From Glaciecola sp. UBA1851 (GTDB lineage: Bacteria > Pseudomonadota > Gammaproteobacteria > Enterobacterales > Alteromonadaceae): 18,400 nucleotides of DNA. Positions within the stretch are counted from its first letter, which is position 1; each line of letters opens with the position of its first letter. Of the stretch, positions 1-8,050 are shown in pieces. Below the pieces are notes generated by a model. That model was given only the letters and a program-made list of their open reading frames with translations. It was not told the DNA's origin and ran no database searches. The stretch lies in NCBI GenBank assembly GCA_002338515.1, contig DDIL01000147.1, forward strand, positions 1 through 18,400. Reading direction: 5' to 3'. A program made the position numbers and the translations under genes.

Positions 1-65
1 ATATTAGTTTTCAATATCAGTAGTTTACAAACTTACCCACACTAAAAACACTGTTTTTAATGCGT

Positions 66-87
66 ATTACTGATACTTCTCAGTAAT
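66..87. other. Perfect 8-bp stem-loop downstream of the REC-GGDEF-EAL gene
   Basis: ATTACTGA at 66-73 pairs perfectly with TCAGTAAT at 80-87 around a six-base loop. It lies about 100 bases beyond the stop codon of the minus-strand response regulator. On that strand it has no T tract, so it is not a typical intrinsic terminator; on the plus strand it is followed by a loosely T-rich run. It could end a plus-strand transcript from outside the window or protect an mRNA 3' end. The rest of 1-185 is AT-rich and I see no gene in it. Confidence 0.3.
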
Positions 88-185
88 TTCACATCATTTT
101 TGAGTTTTCAAACCAACTTGTATTTTCTCTGAAAAGCTTAGTAAATAAAATATCTAACCCTACATTGCAAATAGCCAAAGGAATT

Positions 186-1898
186 CTAAGTGACCAATTC
201 TACGTCTAAATCGTTTGCGGCCATTGGTCTGCCTAAGAAAAAGCCTTGGCCGTGATCAATACTTAAAGACTTACACATATCTAAATGTTCTTGAGTTTCA
301 ATTCCTTCGGCCACTACGGTCATTTTTAATCGCTTAAGCATTTCTGCTAATGCTTCAAACACAGCTTTGCGCTTAACTTCACTCTCTTGAGTAGTAAATA
401 GCGATTTATCTAGTTTTACTATTGTTATAGGATATTCAATTAAGTGTGAAATTGAAGAATAACCCACACCAAAATCGTCTAACGAAATAGCGAACCCATA
501 TTCAGACAAGGCTTCAATAGATTGTTTAATCACACTTTCTTTTTCAAATAACGCCGTTTCTGTTATTTCCAATACAATTTGACTAGGGTTAACAGAGTAG
601 GCCTCTGCTCTATCAATAATATACTCAATCACTGCTGGATTTTGTAACTGAACGGGAGAAATATTGATAGCAATAAAGCTATTGTTACCATGTTGTTTCT
701 GCCAATTTGAAACCTGTTTAATAGCTTGGTCAATCACCCACTCACCAATTGCATGAATATCCGCATTCCTTTCAGCAATTGGAATAAATTCATCGGGCAC
801 AGATTGAAATTCACTGGTAGGCCATCTTATCAATGCTTCATAGCCTATCTTTTTGTCTGTATGTAAATTATACACTGGCTGAAAATGTATATTAAACGAT
901 TGATTTTGTATGTGCTTTTTCAATCCAGTTTGTATATCAAACAAGCGTTGGTACTTTGCGCTCATGGATTGGTCATACAAGAACATTTTATCTTTACCAT
1001 CTGATTTAGCTTGGTACATGGCAATGTCAGCACATTTTATTAATTGCTCTTTTGTTTTAGCTTGAAGCGGATAAATTGCGCCACCAATACTCACTTTACA
1101 CTTTATTTCAGAGGTTCCAATCATGATGGTTTCTCTAAATGCGTCATGAATTCTTTGAGCAACTAATTTAACTTGTTGAGTCGATTTAATACCATTTAAT
1201 ATGATGGCAAATTCGTCACCACCCAATCGCGCAAAACTCTCGTGTCTTCTCAGCAATTTTTTAACACGTGTGGCAAATTCAATTAATAGTCTGTCACCTG
1301 CATCATGTCCAAGCGTATCGTTTATATATTTAAAATTATCCAAATCCATGAGCAATAAGGCTATATCAACTTTCGAACTGCCATCAGGATCAATAACAAG
1401 GTCCATCATTTGATTAAAGTGGTGCCTATTAGACAAGCCAGTTAACGGGTCTTTTTCAGCGAGGTGTTTAACATTTAAATAATTTTGATGAAGTTGGTGT
1501 TCAAGCTCAAACCGTTTATGGGCATGAACAATTGCTCTGTGGAGATTGAGACTTTGTATATCAGACTTTTGAATAAAATCTTGCGCACCTGATTCAATAC
1601 ATTTTACCGCTAAAGCTTCGTTACTCGATGCGCTCATCATAATGATTGCAACGCTACCAAGGTCAGCTCGCGACCGCAGCTCTTGAACCATCTCAATGCC
1701 AGTTGCTCCCGGTAGTCTATAGTCTAGCAGAATAACATCAAAACTTTGGTTTTGGAGTATACACAATCCAGCCTCAACCGATACTGCCTCTACAATTTTT
1801 ACGTCAGCTTCATTTTCAGTCAGCGTGCGTTTCAAAATTCGTCTATCAGCCAGATCATCATCAACTAATAACACATTTAAACGTCTTTTCATTTCCAT
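186..1898 (-). CDS. Response regulator with REC, GGDEF and EAL domains (c-di-GMP turnover)
   Basis: A 570-residue cytoplasmic protein predicted to make and/or break cyclic-di-GMP under phosphorylation control. The receiver domain (about 7-125) has the acidic cluster D13-D15, phospho-acceptor D59 in LLDYRLPG and the conserved lysine K111. A GGDEF domain (about 145-310) carries an intact GGDEF at 226-230. An EAL domain (about 325-560) has EAL at 354-356, N412, the EITET motif near 444-448, D474-D475 in DDFGVGYSS, K495, E531 and Q551, so both catalytic sites look complete. The product-inhibition site upstream of GGDEF reads R217-x-x-E220 rather than RxxD, so feedback control may be weak. It lies 84 bases after the histidine kinase gene on the same strand, its probable phosphodonor. 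Start: ATG at 1898; an in-frame ATG two codons on is also possible. Net activity cannot be read from sequence. Confidence 0.95.
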   Translation of the reverse strand: MEMKRRLNVLLVDDDLADRRILKRTLTENEADVKIVEAVSVEAGLCILQNQSFDVILLDYRLPGATGIEMVQELRSRADLGSVAIIMMSASSNEALAVKCIESGAQDFIQKSDIQSLNLHRAIVHAHKRFELEHQLHQNYLNVKHLAEKDPLTGLSNRHHFNQMMDLVIDPDGSSKVDIALLLMDLDNFKYINDTLGHDAGDRLLIEFATRVKKLLRRHESFARLGGDEFAIILNGIKSTQQVKLVAQRIHDAFRETIMIGTSEIKCKVSIGGAIYPLQAKTKEQLIKCADIAMYQAKSDGKDKMFLYDQSMSAKYQRLFDIQTGLKKHIQNQSFNIHFQPVYNLHTDKKIGYEALIRWPTSEFQSVPDEFIPIAERNADIHAIGEWVIDQAIKQVSNWQKQHGNNSFIAINISPVQLQNPAVIEYIIDRAEAYSVNPSQIVLEITETALFEKESVIKQSIEALSEYGFAISLDDFGVGYSSISHLIEYPITIVKLDKSLFTTQESEVKRKAVFEALAEMLKRLKMTVVAEGIETQEHLDMCKSLSIDHGQGFFLGRPMAANDLDVELVT

Positions 1899-1982
1899 TT
1901 AAGAAATCTCAAAGTTAAATTAATTGAAGCCTTAAATAAAGACTCTTACAAAACTTTTACAAGAAGCTTTTAAAAATAAATT

Positions 1983-3584
1983 TTAATTGCCTAAACTATT
2001 TAAAACAGACCGAGCCATATGTTTATGGGGCCATTTGAAAGTGAATTTTGCACCTCTAGGTGAATTACTTTCCACTTTAATGTTTCCACCATAAAATTCT
2101 ATTATTTTTTTCACAACGCTCAGGCCAATGCCGCTGCCTTCTACTTCATCTCTTGGTTTAAGTGTCTCAAATAACTTGAACACTCTTTCCCTGTTTTTTT
2201 CATCAATTCCAGGTCCGTTGTCCATTATACTAATAGTACAACCTTTTGAATTCGACCTTGCTTTTATTTCAATTTTTGCATTGCCTGAATCATGGTGTTT
2301 AATTGCGTTAGATACTAAATTAAGCATCACAACATTAAACGGAATAAGAGGGACTTTTATATTGACGTTATCACAATTAAGTACAAAGCCCATAGGTAAA
2401 TCGATAAGTGACAACAACTCCACTACAAACTCACGTAAGTTTATTTCGCTCGATTCTTGATAGTCTTTGCCAATGCGAGAATAACTGAGTAAATCATTTA
2501 ACAGTTGCTCCATCCTATTTACTCGGCTAAGAACAATGTTTAAGTCTTCTTTACTCTCTTGTGGTAGCACTGCATCACAATCTTCGGCTACCCAAGTAAC
2601 CAAACGCTTAATTGCATTTAAAGGTGCTTTTAAATCATGCGATGCCACGTAAGCAAAGTTATCTAAATCAGCATTTGAACGCTTTAAATCATCAATTAAT
2701 ACTTCTTTCTCTGTTACGTCTCTAGAGACACACATAATGTATCTTTTGTTATCAATACCTACGAATGCTTTTTTGGTAGTTTGCAGTACTTTCTCATCAC
2801 CATTGGCAAGGGTAATCGTTTGCGTACCAACAAACATCGCTTTTTTTAAAGCTGTAAGGTCTGATTGGATAATGTTTTCTCGAGTATCAGAATCAAATAA
2901 ATGTTCGTTGCTTCTACCCAACAAATTGGACCTTTCATTTTCAGGAAAGCTATTGATATAAGCTGGGTTGGCATAAATAAGTTTATGATTCGCGTCTTTA
3001 ATTGCAATCAAATCTTGATTGAGTGACGATAACTGTAAGTGTTGAGAATGCAGAATTTCTCTTGCTTGTGATGTTTGCTTTTCAATGTAGTAGTTTTTTA
3101 AATCTTCAAATAACAGCTTTGCCATTTGCCTTTGTTGAGTACTTAAATTGTTTACAACGGTTTCATTTTTTCGTCTTTTTGAAGGACGTAGTGCGGGCAA
3201 AATCATACCAGCAATCGCAACTTTTTCTTTGCCATGTTGAAGCTGCATACAAACTAGTTGATTCTCATTGGTATGAAAAACGTTATCTAACGATTGATTA
3301 ATAGTTTTGATTGTATTGGATTGCGCATCAAGGTAGTCAACCAAGCCTTCAATGTTTAAAGCTTGATCATAGCCATTGTCGTCAGCATTTGAATAATCAG
3401 TTAAAACACGAGAAGAAAAAGGGTAGATGAATGCATAATCACTGTTTGTTGCAAGCATAAGTAACTTTAGCTTGGTTTTAACATCATTTTGATGACTTGG
3501 TGTGTTTAGGTCATGAGGTATCGTTAATCCAGTCTCAATTACATCTTTTGAAATAGCATTCTCAAGACCTTCTTTCGACAACAT
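1983..3584 (-). CDS. PAS-containing sensor histidine kinase
   Basis: A 533-residue kinase with no clear membrane segment or signal peptide, so probably a cytoplasmic sensor. Residues 1-170 form a divergent, possibly GAF-like, sensory region. A PAS domain follows (about 190-290, with the typical end RDVTEKE). The HisKA segment has ASHDLKAPL with phospho-acceptor H316. The HATPase_c domain has the N box with N426 (LVSNAIKHHD), the G1 box DNGPGI at 455-460 and the G2 box GSGIGL at 483-488; all key residues are present. The HDLKAPL pattern resembles bacteriophytochrome-type kinases, but no PHY domain or bilin-binding site is recognisable. AGAGGA lies 6 bases before the ATG. It is first in a likely operon with the downstream REC-GGDEF-EAL protein and probably phosphorylates it. 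The ligand is unknown. Confidence 0.93.
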   Translation of the reverse strand: MLSKEGLENAISKDVIETGLTIPHDLNTPSHQNDVKTKLKLLMLATNSDYAFIYPFSSRVLTDYSNADDNGYDQALNIEGLVDYLDAQSNTIKTINQSLDNVFHTNENQLVCMQLQHGKEKVAIAGMILPALRPSKRRKNETVVNNLSTQQRQMAKLLFEDLKNYYIEKQTSQAREILHSQHLQLSSLNQDLIAIKDANHKLIYANPAYINSFPENERSNLLGRSNEHLFDSDTRENIIQSDLTALKKAMFVGTQTITLANGDEKVLQTTKKAFVGIDNKRYIMCVSRDVTEKEVLIDDLKRSNADLDNFAYVASHDLKAPLNAIKRLVTWVAEDCDAVLPQESKEDLNIVLSRVNRMEQLLNDLLSYSRIGKDYQESSEINLREFVVELLSLIDLPMGFVLNCDNVNIKVPLIPFNVVMLNLVSNAIKHHDSGNAKIEIKARSNSKGCTISIMDNGPGIDEKNRERVFKLFETLKPRDEVEGSGIGLSVVKKIIEFYGGNIKVESNSPRGAKFTFKWPHKHMARSVLNSLGN

Positions 3585-3694
3585 TATTATCCTCTTACAG
3601 CACGACGTCCATGTTTGCAGAATTTTAATTATTTAAGCTATAGATAGTATAGAGATGTTTTTATAAAAAAACAGTAAGAAAAACTAGTCAATAA

Positions 3695-3714
3695 AACGGA
3701 GCTTTCGCTCCGTT
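3695..3714 (-). terminator. Intrinsic terminator of the thiolase gene
   Basis: An 8-bp GC-rich stem (AACGGAGC paired with GCTCCGTT) closes a four-base loop. Read on the minus strand it is followed by TTTTATT, as expected of a Rho-independent terminator. It begins about 30 bases after the thiolase stop codon and separates that gene from the histidine kinase gene downstream, so the two are probably separate transcription units. Confidence 0.75.
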
Positions 3715-3746
3715 ACTATTTAATGGTTAATTTAATACGAAGGGAA

Positions 3747-4934
3747 TTAGTTATTTATTTCGAATAGACCTGCTGCGCCCATTCCGCCGCCAACACACAT
3801 AGTTGCAACGACGTATTTAACGCCTCGTCGTTTACCTTCAAGTAAGGCATGGCCAACGGTTCTTGCTCCTGTCATACCATATGGATGACCAATAGAAATT
3901 GCTCCGCCATTTACATTGTAAATAGCAGGGTCAATATCAAGCTTGTCTCGGCAATATAATGCTTGGCAAGCGAAGGCTTCGTTTAATTCCCATAATCCAA
4001 TATCTTGCATCGTTAAACCATGCACCTTTAAAAGTTTTGGAATCGCATAAATTGGTCCAATACCCATTTCTTCCGGCTCGTTTCCGGCAACCATCATACC
4101 TCGATATGTGCCAAGTATATCCAAATTTCTTTTCTCTGCTAGCGAGCGCTCCATTACCACACAAGCAGACGCACCATCAGATAACTGGCTAGCATTACCT
4201 GCCGTTATACAACCCCCTTCAATGACAGGATTAAGTGCCGCTAAGCTCTCAAGCGTTGTAGACGGTCTATTCCCTTCATCTTTGGCTAGTGTTACCTCTT
4301 CAAAACTGACTTCTTTTGTTTCTTTATTAAAGTTAGCTTTGGTAGTGGTGATGGGCACTATTTCTTGATCAAATTTACCGGCAGCTTGCGCAGCTGCTGT
4401 TCGTTGCTGAGAACTTAATGAATATTCATCTTGGGCTTCTCTGCTGATATTATATTTTTTAGCTACATTTTCAGCTGTGTATAGCATTGGCATATAAGCA
4501 TGTTTAGCCGCTTTAATCACATTTTCGTCGGTACACTTACTCACCCACTCGAAATATTTTTGCTGAACTTCAGAAATATTGTCTTGGCCACCGGCAACCA
4601 CTATATCCATACCATCAACCATAATTTGTTTAGCTGCGGTTGCAATAGCCATAACACCAGAAGAACACTGACGATCAATAGTTTGCCCTGAAACACTGTA
4701 AGGCAAACCAGCGGCCAAACTGGCTAAACGAGCAATATTGCCGCCAGCACTCCCTGCATTTAACACTGAACCAATAATTACATCATCAATTTCAGCACCA
4801 TCAACGCCAGCGCGCTCAACAGCATGCTTAATAGCATGAGCAGTCATTGTTGGAGATTTTGTATTATTAAATGCACCTTTAAACGCTCTGCCAATAGGCG
4901 TTCTTGCCGTGGAAACTATTACCGCTTCTTTCAT
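3747..4934 (-). CDS. Thiolase (acetyl-CoA C-acetyl/acyltransferase)
   Basis: A 395-residue thiolase, the usual family length. Thiolases condense two acyl-CoA molecules or cleave 3-ketoacyl-CoA, in the cytoplasm. The N terminus KEAVIVSTARTPIG is typical. The nucleophile C90 lies in DRQCSSG, the catalytic His is H350 in GHPYGMTGAR and the second catalytic cysteine is C380 in CVGGGMG. The frame is open upstream to an ATG at 4970, but those 12 residues are absent from typical thiolases; the ATG at 4934 has GAGA six bases before it and starts exactly where the family starts, so I chose it. It stands alone: no dehydrogenase or hydratase partner is adjacent, so biosynthetic and degradative roles cannot be told apart. 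A terminator follows at 3695-3714. Confidence 0.95.
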   Translation of the reverse strand: MKEAVIVSTARTPIGRAFKGAFNNTKSPTMTAHAIKHAVERAGVDGAEIDDVIIGSVLNAGSAGGNIARLASLAAGLPYSVSGQTIDRQCSSGVMAIATAAKQIMVDGMDIVVAGGQDNISEVQQKYFEWVSKCTDENVIKAAKHAYMPMLYTAENVAKKYNISREAQDEYSLSSQQRTAAAQAAGKFDQEIVPITTTKANFNKETKEVSFEEVTLAKDEGNRPSTTLESLAALNPVIEGGCITAGNASQLSDGASACVVMERSLAEKRNLDILGTYRGMMVAGNEPEEMGIGPIYAIPKLLKVHGLTMQDIGLWELNEAFACQALYCRDKLDIDPAIYNVNGGAISIGHPYGMTGARTVGHALLEGKRRGVKYVVATMCVGGGMGAAGLFEINN

Positions 4935-5346
4935 GTCTAATCTCGCTTTTACCAAATAAAAATAGTGCATGTATACTAGTGAAGGTCTGTCTAAGATGGC
5001 ACTTTTTCTTATTTATTGATGATTATTAGTTGTGGGTATTATTTAAATAATGGGAATAATTTGTTTGTTCAGCGCAGGATAGGTATTTAGCGATAATACT
5101 AATAATTGGTGAACCTAGTACTTTGGTAGTTGCATATTATTGATTATTAACAGACCTCTTCAGGAATATAAAAATTCCCGCTAATATAGCGCACTAATTT
5201 TGTGCATTCATACTCATATTCGCACTTAAACAGAACAAAATTAAATTCTTTCAAAAAGGCTAAATGACAAGAAAGAGTTAATTTAAAAATGACGAATTGA
5301 ATATATATTCATTATATTTCAGATAATTACAGAGGCCCATTGTAAG

Positions 5347-5362
5347 TAGACCAATCGGTCAA
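5347..5362. promoter_or_regulatory. Palindromic candidate operator (GACC-N4-GGTC)
   Basis: TAGACCAATCGGTCAA is a near-perfect inverted repeat with arms GACC/GGTC, flanked by T/A on both sides. The shape resembles operators of TetR-family repressors. It lies about 30 bases upstream of a plausible -35 box of the TBDR gene, so it could control that gene. No TetR regulator is encoded in the window. The assignment rests on symmetry and position only. Confidence 0.4.
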
Positions 5363-5391
5363 CATTTTGGCATTGTTCGTGCAAAACACAA

Positions 5392-5420
5392 TTTACACAA
5401 AACTATATGGCGGCTAATTT
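5392..5420 (+). promoter_or_regulatory. Candidate sigma-70 promoter of the TBDR gene
   Basis: TTTACA at 5392-5397 and TAATTT at 5415-5420 are separated by 17 bases, close to sigma-70 consensus with ideal spacing. Transcription would begin near 5427, after the upstream in-frame ATG at 5407 and before the ATG at 5488, which supports the shorter protein start. AT-rich DNA gives such matches by chance, so confidence is limited. Confidence 0.35.
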
Positions 5421-5487
5421 TCTTGGCAACAAGTTTCTTACACGTCAAACAACACACAAGTACTCAACCGTAACTCAGGGAAACACC

Positions 5488-7902
5488 ATGAGAAAAAACA
5501 CATTCAAAACAAAACCAATTGCCCTTGCTGTCGCTTTGGGAATAAGCTCATTCACAAGTGGGCAACTCATTGCACAAGAACAAGAGGACAAATCAGAAGA
5601 AGATATAGAGCGCATTGAAGTAGTTGGCTCACTAGGCAGTCTTCCAGGTCAAGACGTTGAATCTGTTTTTGGATTTGGTAAGTCAATATTAGATACACCT
5701 CGGTCTGCTTCCACAATCAGTTTAGAGCAACTTGAGCGATTTAGTGTAAGCGACATAGATGAACTAGTTGCCTTTGCTCCGGGTACTTTTACCCAGTCTT
5801 TCTTTGGTGTGGCGGGTTCACTTGATGTTCGTGGTACACCCGGTGAAACTTACTTTAGAGGCGTAAAACGCCTAGATAATCCAGGTAACTACCCTACTCC
5901 AATTGGTGCATCTAGCCGAATAGATATTGTACGTGGTCCAGCATCTCCTATTTATGGCCCGGCTAAAATTGGTGGGTATTTGAACTTTATTCCTAAGTCA
6001 GCAAGGGCTTCAGGTGGTCAATATCTTGATGAAAACGTTGGTGCTATTTCATATACAACAGGTACATGGGATAAAAGTGTATTGAGCGCTGAGGTAGGCG
6101 GTCCTGGCAAAATAGCCGGAAAAGACATGGGCTTTTATCTATATGGTGAGCTTGAAAATTCAGGTAGCTATTATGATGAATCAGCCACTGACCAAACAGT
6201 ACTACAAGCCTCGTTTGATGTGGATATCTCTGATAACTTACGCGTTGAATTTGGTGGTATGTATCATAAATTCGAAGGTAATCAGGTAGCGGGTTGGAAC
6301 CGTTTGAGTCAAGACTTGATTGATAACGGTACCTACGTAACAGGAACCGCTAAACCACTCGATTTAAATGGTGATGGTTCCATTTCTCACCAAGAATACA
6401 ACACTCAAAGAGATGGCATTAACCCTTTTATTTTTAATAATGCTGATTTTGGTTTGTTTCCAGATAGAATTACGAATGACTTCTTTGACCCTATCTTAGC
6501 ACTCGATAATCCGGGCACAGCTACATTAAAAGGCAATCAGGTGCTAGTGGCACCAGACGATACGCTAGAGAATACGGTTAGCACGCTTTATTTAGATATT
6601 ATTTATTACGCAGATGATTGGGAAATAACCAACCAGATGTTCTATGAAGGATATGAAAATTTAAATGAAAATGCGTATGGTTTTTCCCAATTCCATGATA
6701 GTTGGGTTTTTGAAAACAAACTAATTTTCGCTACTGAATATGAAACAAATTCATTCTTAGCACAGTTTCAGGTTTCACCATCTATTCGCCATACTGATTT
6801 TTTGCACGGCGACGATTTCACCAACGAATACTTTGATCGCCGTGATTTAACGCGACAATCAAATGCTTTAGACCGTCGTTTATTAGCAACTCGTATTGGT
6901 AGAGACTTCGATAATTACGATGATGGTAATTACACAAACTTAGGTATTGCAGCATTAACTGACATTACTTGGGATATGGGCTTAAACATAGTGCTTGGTC
7001 TTCGTTATGACACAATTGATGTAGAGACCACGAGTAGAGGTGATTTACTGCTAGATGTCGCACCAATTGAAACAGTTAAAGAAACCTTTGATGGCGTTTC
7101 TTGGAATACCAGTATTTCTTATAAGTTTGATATTGGATTAATTCCTTACGTTACGGCAGCAGAGCAAGCAACGCTAGTTGCTGGACAAGGAGCTGAAATA
7201 GGCGTTGGTCAAGTTGGCGATGGTGCGTTTGATACATCTGAGTTATTTGAATATGGTGTCAAAGGCTCATTCCTTGAAGATTCATTATATTTCGCACTTT
7301 CTTTCTATGAGCAAGAACGTACCGACTTTAATGCACAAGCCATTGTTACTAACTCAACCACCGAAAACGAAGGTGTGGAATTTGAACTTCGCTGGGTGGT
7401 TAACGAAAACCTAGTAATTGGTGCGGGTTACACAAATTTAAAAGTGTATAACTTAACTGCATTAGAAGTAGGCAACCAATTTGGTTTCTTTGGTGTTGAA
7501 GATTTACCAAACGTAACTGACCCATCTTTACTATACGGCGGTGCAGTTATTGGATTTAATTTGGTAGGCGACAAAGAAGATGCAAGGAAAGCCGGTATTC
7601 CTGAGAACATCTATACGCTGAATGCGACTTATGATTTCCAAAATGGATTCGCTGCTAACGCAAGTGTGATAAAAGCAGATGAAACCTACTCTAGTTTCTC
7701 GCAGGTAGTCACCTTGCCTTCATATACACTCGTTAATTTAGGTGTGTTTTATGATGCCGACACGTGGACAGCTAGTTTTAACTTGAAAAATGCAACTGAC
7801 GAAAGGTATTTCAGAGCGAACTTCCCTGACTTATTTGGTGCGCAAATTGTGTTGCCAGAATTGCCAAGGCATTTCCAAGCGAAGATAAGCTATAACTTCT
7901 AG
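5488..7902 (+). CDS. TonB-dependent outer-membrane receptor, candidate nucleoside/nucleotide importer
   Basis: An 804-residue TBDR. A signal peptide (about 1-29, ending SGQLIAQ) is followed by a TonB-box-like stretch (about 40-48, IERIEVVGS). The plug domain (about 65-175) shows LDTPRSAST, DVRGTPGETYFRG and the conserved IDIVRGPASPIYG. The C-terminal half has barrel-like alternation and ends in a terminal phenylalanine (ISYNF), usual for BamA-inserted proteins. There is no STN signalling domain, so transcriptional signalling through it is unlikely. A canonical EF-hand loop sits at residues 292-303. The frame is open from an ATG at 5407, but the ATG at 5488 has AGGGA upstream and begins at the signal peptide. 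The substrate cannot be read from sequence; the downstream NUP gene and nearby cyclic-nucleotide phosphodiesterase suggest purine nucleosides or nucleotides (inference). Confidence 0.93.
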   Translation: MRKNTFKTKPIALAVALGISSFTSGQLIAQEQEDKSEEDIERIEVVGSLGSLPGQDVESVFGFGKSILDTPRSASTISLEQLERFSVSDIDELVAFAPGTFTQSFFGVAGSLDVRGTPGETYFRGVKRLDNPGNYPTPIGASSRIDIVRGPASPIYGPAKIGGYLNFIPKSARASGGQYLDENVGAISYTTGTWDKSVLSAEVGGPGKIAGKDMGFYLYGELENSGSYYDESATDQTVLQASFDVDISDNLRVEFGGMYHKFEGNQVAGWNRLSQDLIDNGTYVTGTAKPLDLNGDGSISHQEYNTQRDGINPFIFNNADFGLFPDRITNDFFDPILALDNPGTATLKGNQVLVAPDDTLENTVSTLYLDIIYYADDWEITNQMFYEGYENLNENAYGFSQFHDSWVFENKLIFATEYETNSFLAQFQVSPSIRHTDFLHGDDFTNEYFDRRDLTRQSNALDRRLLATRIGRDFDNYDDGNYTNLGIAALTDITWDMGLNIVLGLRYDTIDVETTSRGDLLLDVAPIETVKETFDGVSWNTSISYKFDIGLIPYVTAAEQATLVAGQGAEIGVGQVGDGAFDTSELFEYGVKGSFLEDSLYFALSFYEQERTDFNAQAIVTNSTTENEGVEFELRWVVNENLVIGAGYTNLKVYNLTALEVGNQFGFFGVEDLPNVTDPSLLYGGAVIGFNLVGDKEDARKAGIPENIYTLNATYDFQNGFAANASVIKADETYSSFSQVVTLPSYTLVNLGVFYDADTWTASFNLKNATDERYFRANFPDLFGAQIVLPELPRHFQAKISYNF

Positions 7903-7915
7903 TAACCATTGTAAA

Positions 7916-7970
7916 AGAGGCGTTTGTTAACAAAGGCAATAGTTGATATTAATTGTGAGTAAATGCCTCT
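7916..7970 (+). other. Leader stem-loop between TBDR and NUP lipoprotein genes
   Basis: AGAGGCGTTT at 7916-7925 can pair over ten positions (one G-U) with AAATGCCTCT at 7961-7970. The loop begins with the perfect 12-base palindrome TTTGTTAACAAA at 7923-7934, which overlaps the left arm and could fold alone or bind a protein. It starts 14 bases after the TBDR stop and precedes the terminator-like hairpin at 8004-8036. It matches no riboswitch class I know. Confidence 0.35.
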
Positions 7971-8003
7971 AAGATAGTTTCTATAGTCCGTTTATAAAAA
8001 TTC

Positions 8004-8036
8004 AAAGGTAAATATGCGCGCGTATTTACCTTTTTT
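8004..8036 (+). terminator. Intrinsic terminator or attenuator before the NUP lipoprotein gene
   Basis: AAAGGTAAATA at 8004-8014 pairs with TATTTACCTTT at 8023-8033, an 11-bp stem around a GC-rich loop, followed directly by a run of T. This is a good Rho-independent terminator for the TBDR transcript. It ends only 4 bases before the GGAG ribosome binding site (8041-8044) of the next gene. That gene must therefore be read through this hairpin or use a promoter in the 148-base gap, so the element may set a high TBDR to low NUP expression ratio. Confidence 0.7.
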
Positions 8037-8050
8037 ATTTGGAGAAAAGT

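Larger units (their letters stand above)
4935..5487. other. Divergent intergenic region between thiolase and TBDR
   Basis: About 550 bases without a convincing gene. This AT-rich stretch must hold the promoters of the thiolase (minus) and the TonB-dependent receptor (plus). It contains a perfect 14-bp AT-only palindrome at 5038-5051 (ATTATTT/AAATAAT), a GACC/GGTC palindrome at 5347-5362 and a candidate plus-strand promoter near 5392-5420. No RNA gene or known riboswitch fold was recognised. Confidence 0.6.

Noticed and set aside
3937..4368. Several short frames on both strands inside the thiolase gene
   Set aside because: They lie wholly within a gene with full family motifs and show no motifs or ribosome binding sites of their own.
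4935..4970. Longer thiolase start at 4970
   Set aside because: The 12 extra residues are not found in typical thiolases, and the ATG at 4934 has a better placed ribosome binding site.
7903..8050. Purine riboswitch in the leader of the NUP gene
   Set aside because: The context is tempting, but I cannot find the conserved three-way-junction core; only generic stem-loops and a terminator are visible.
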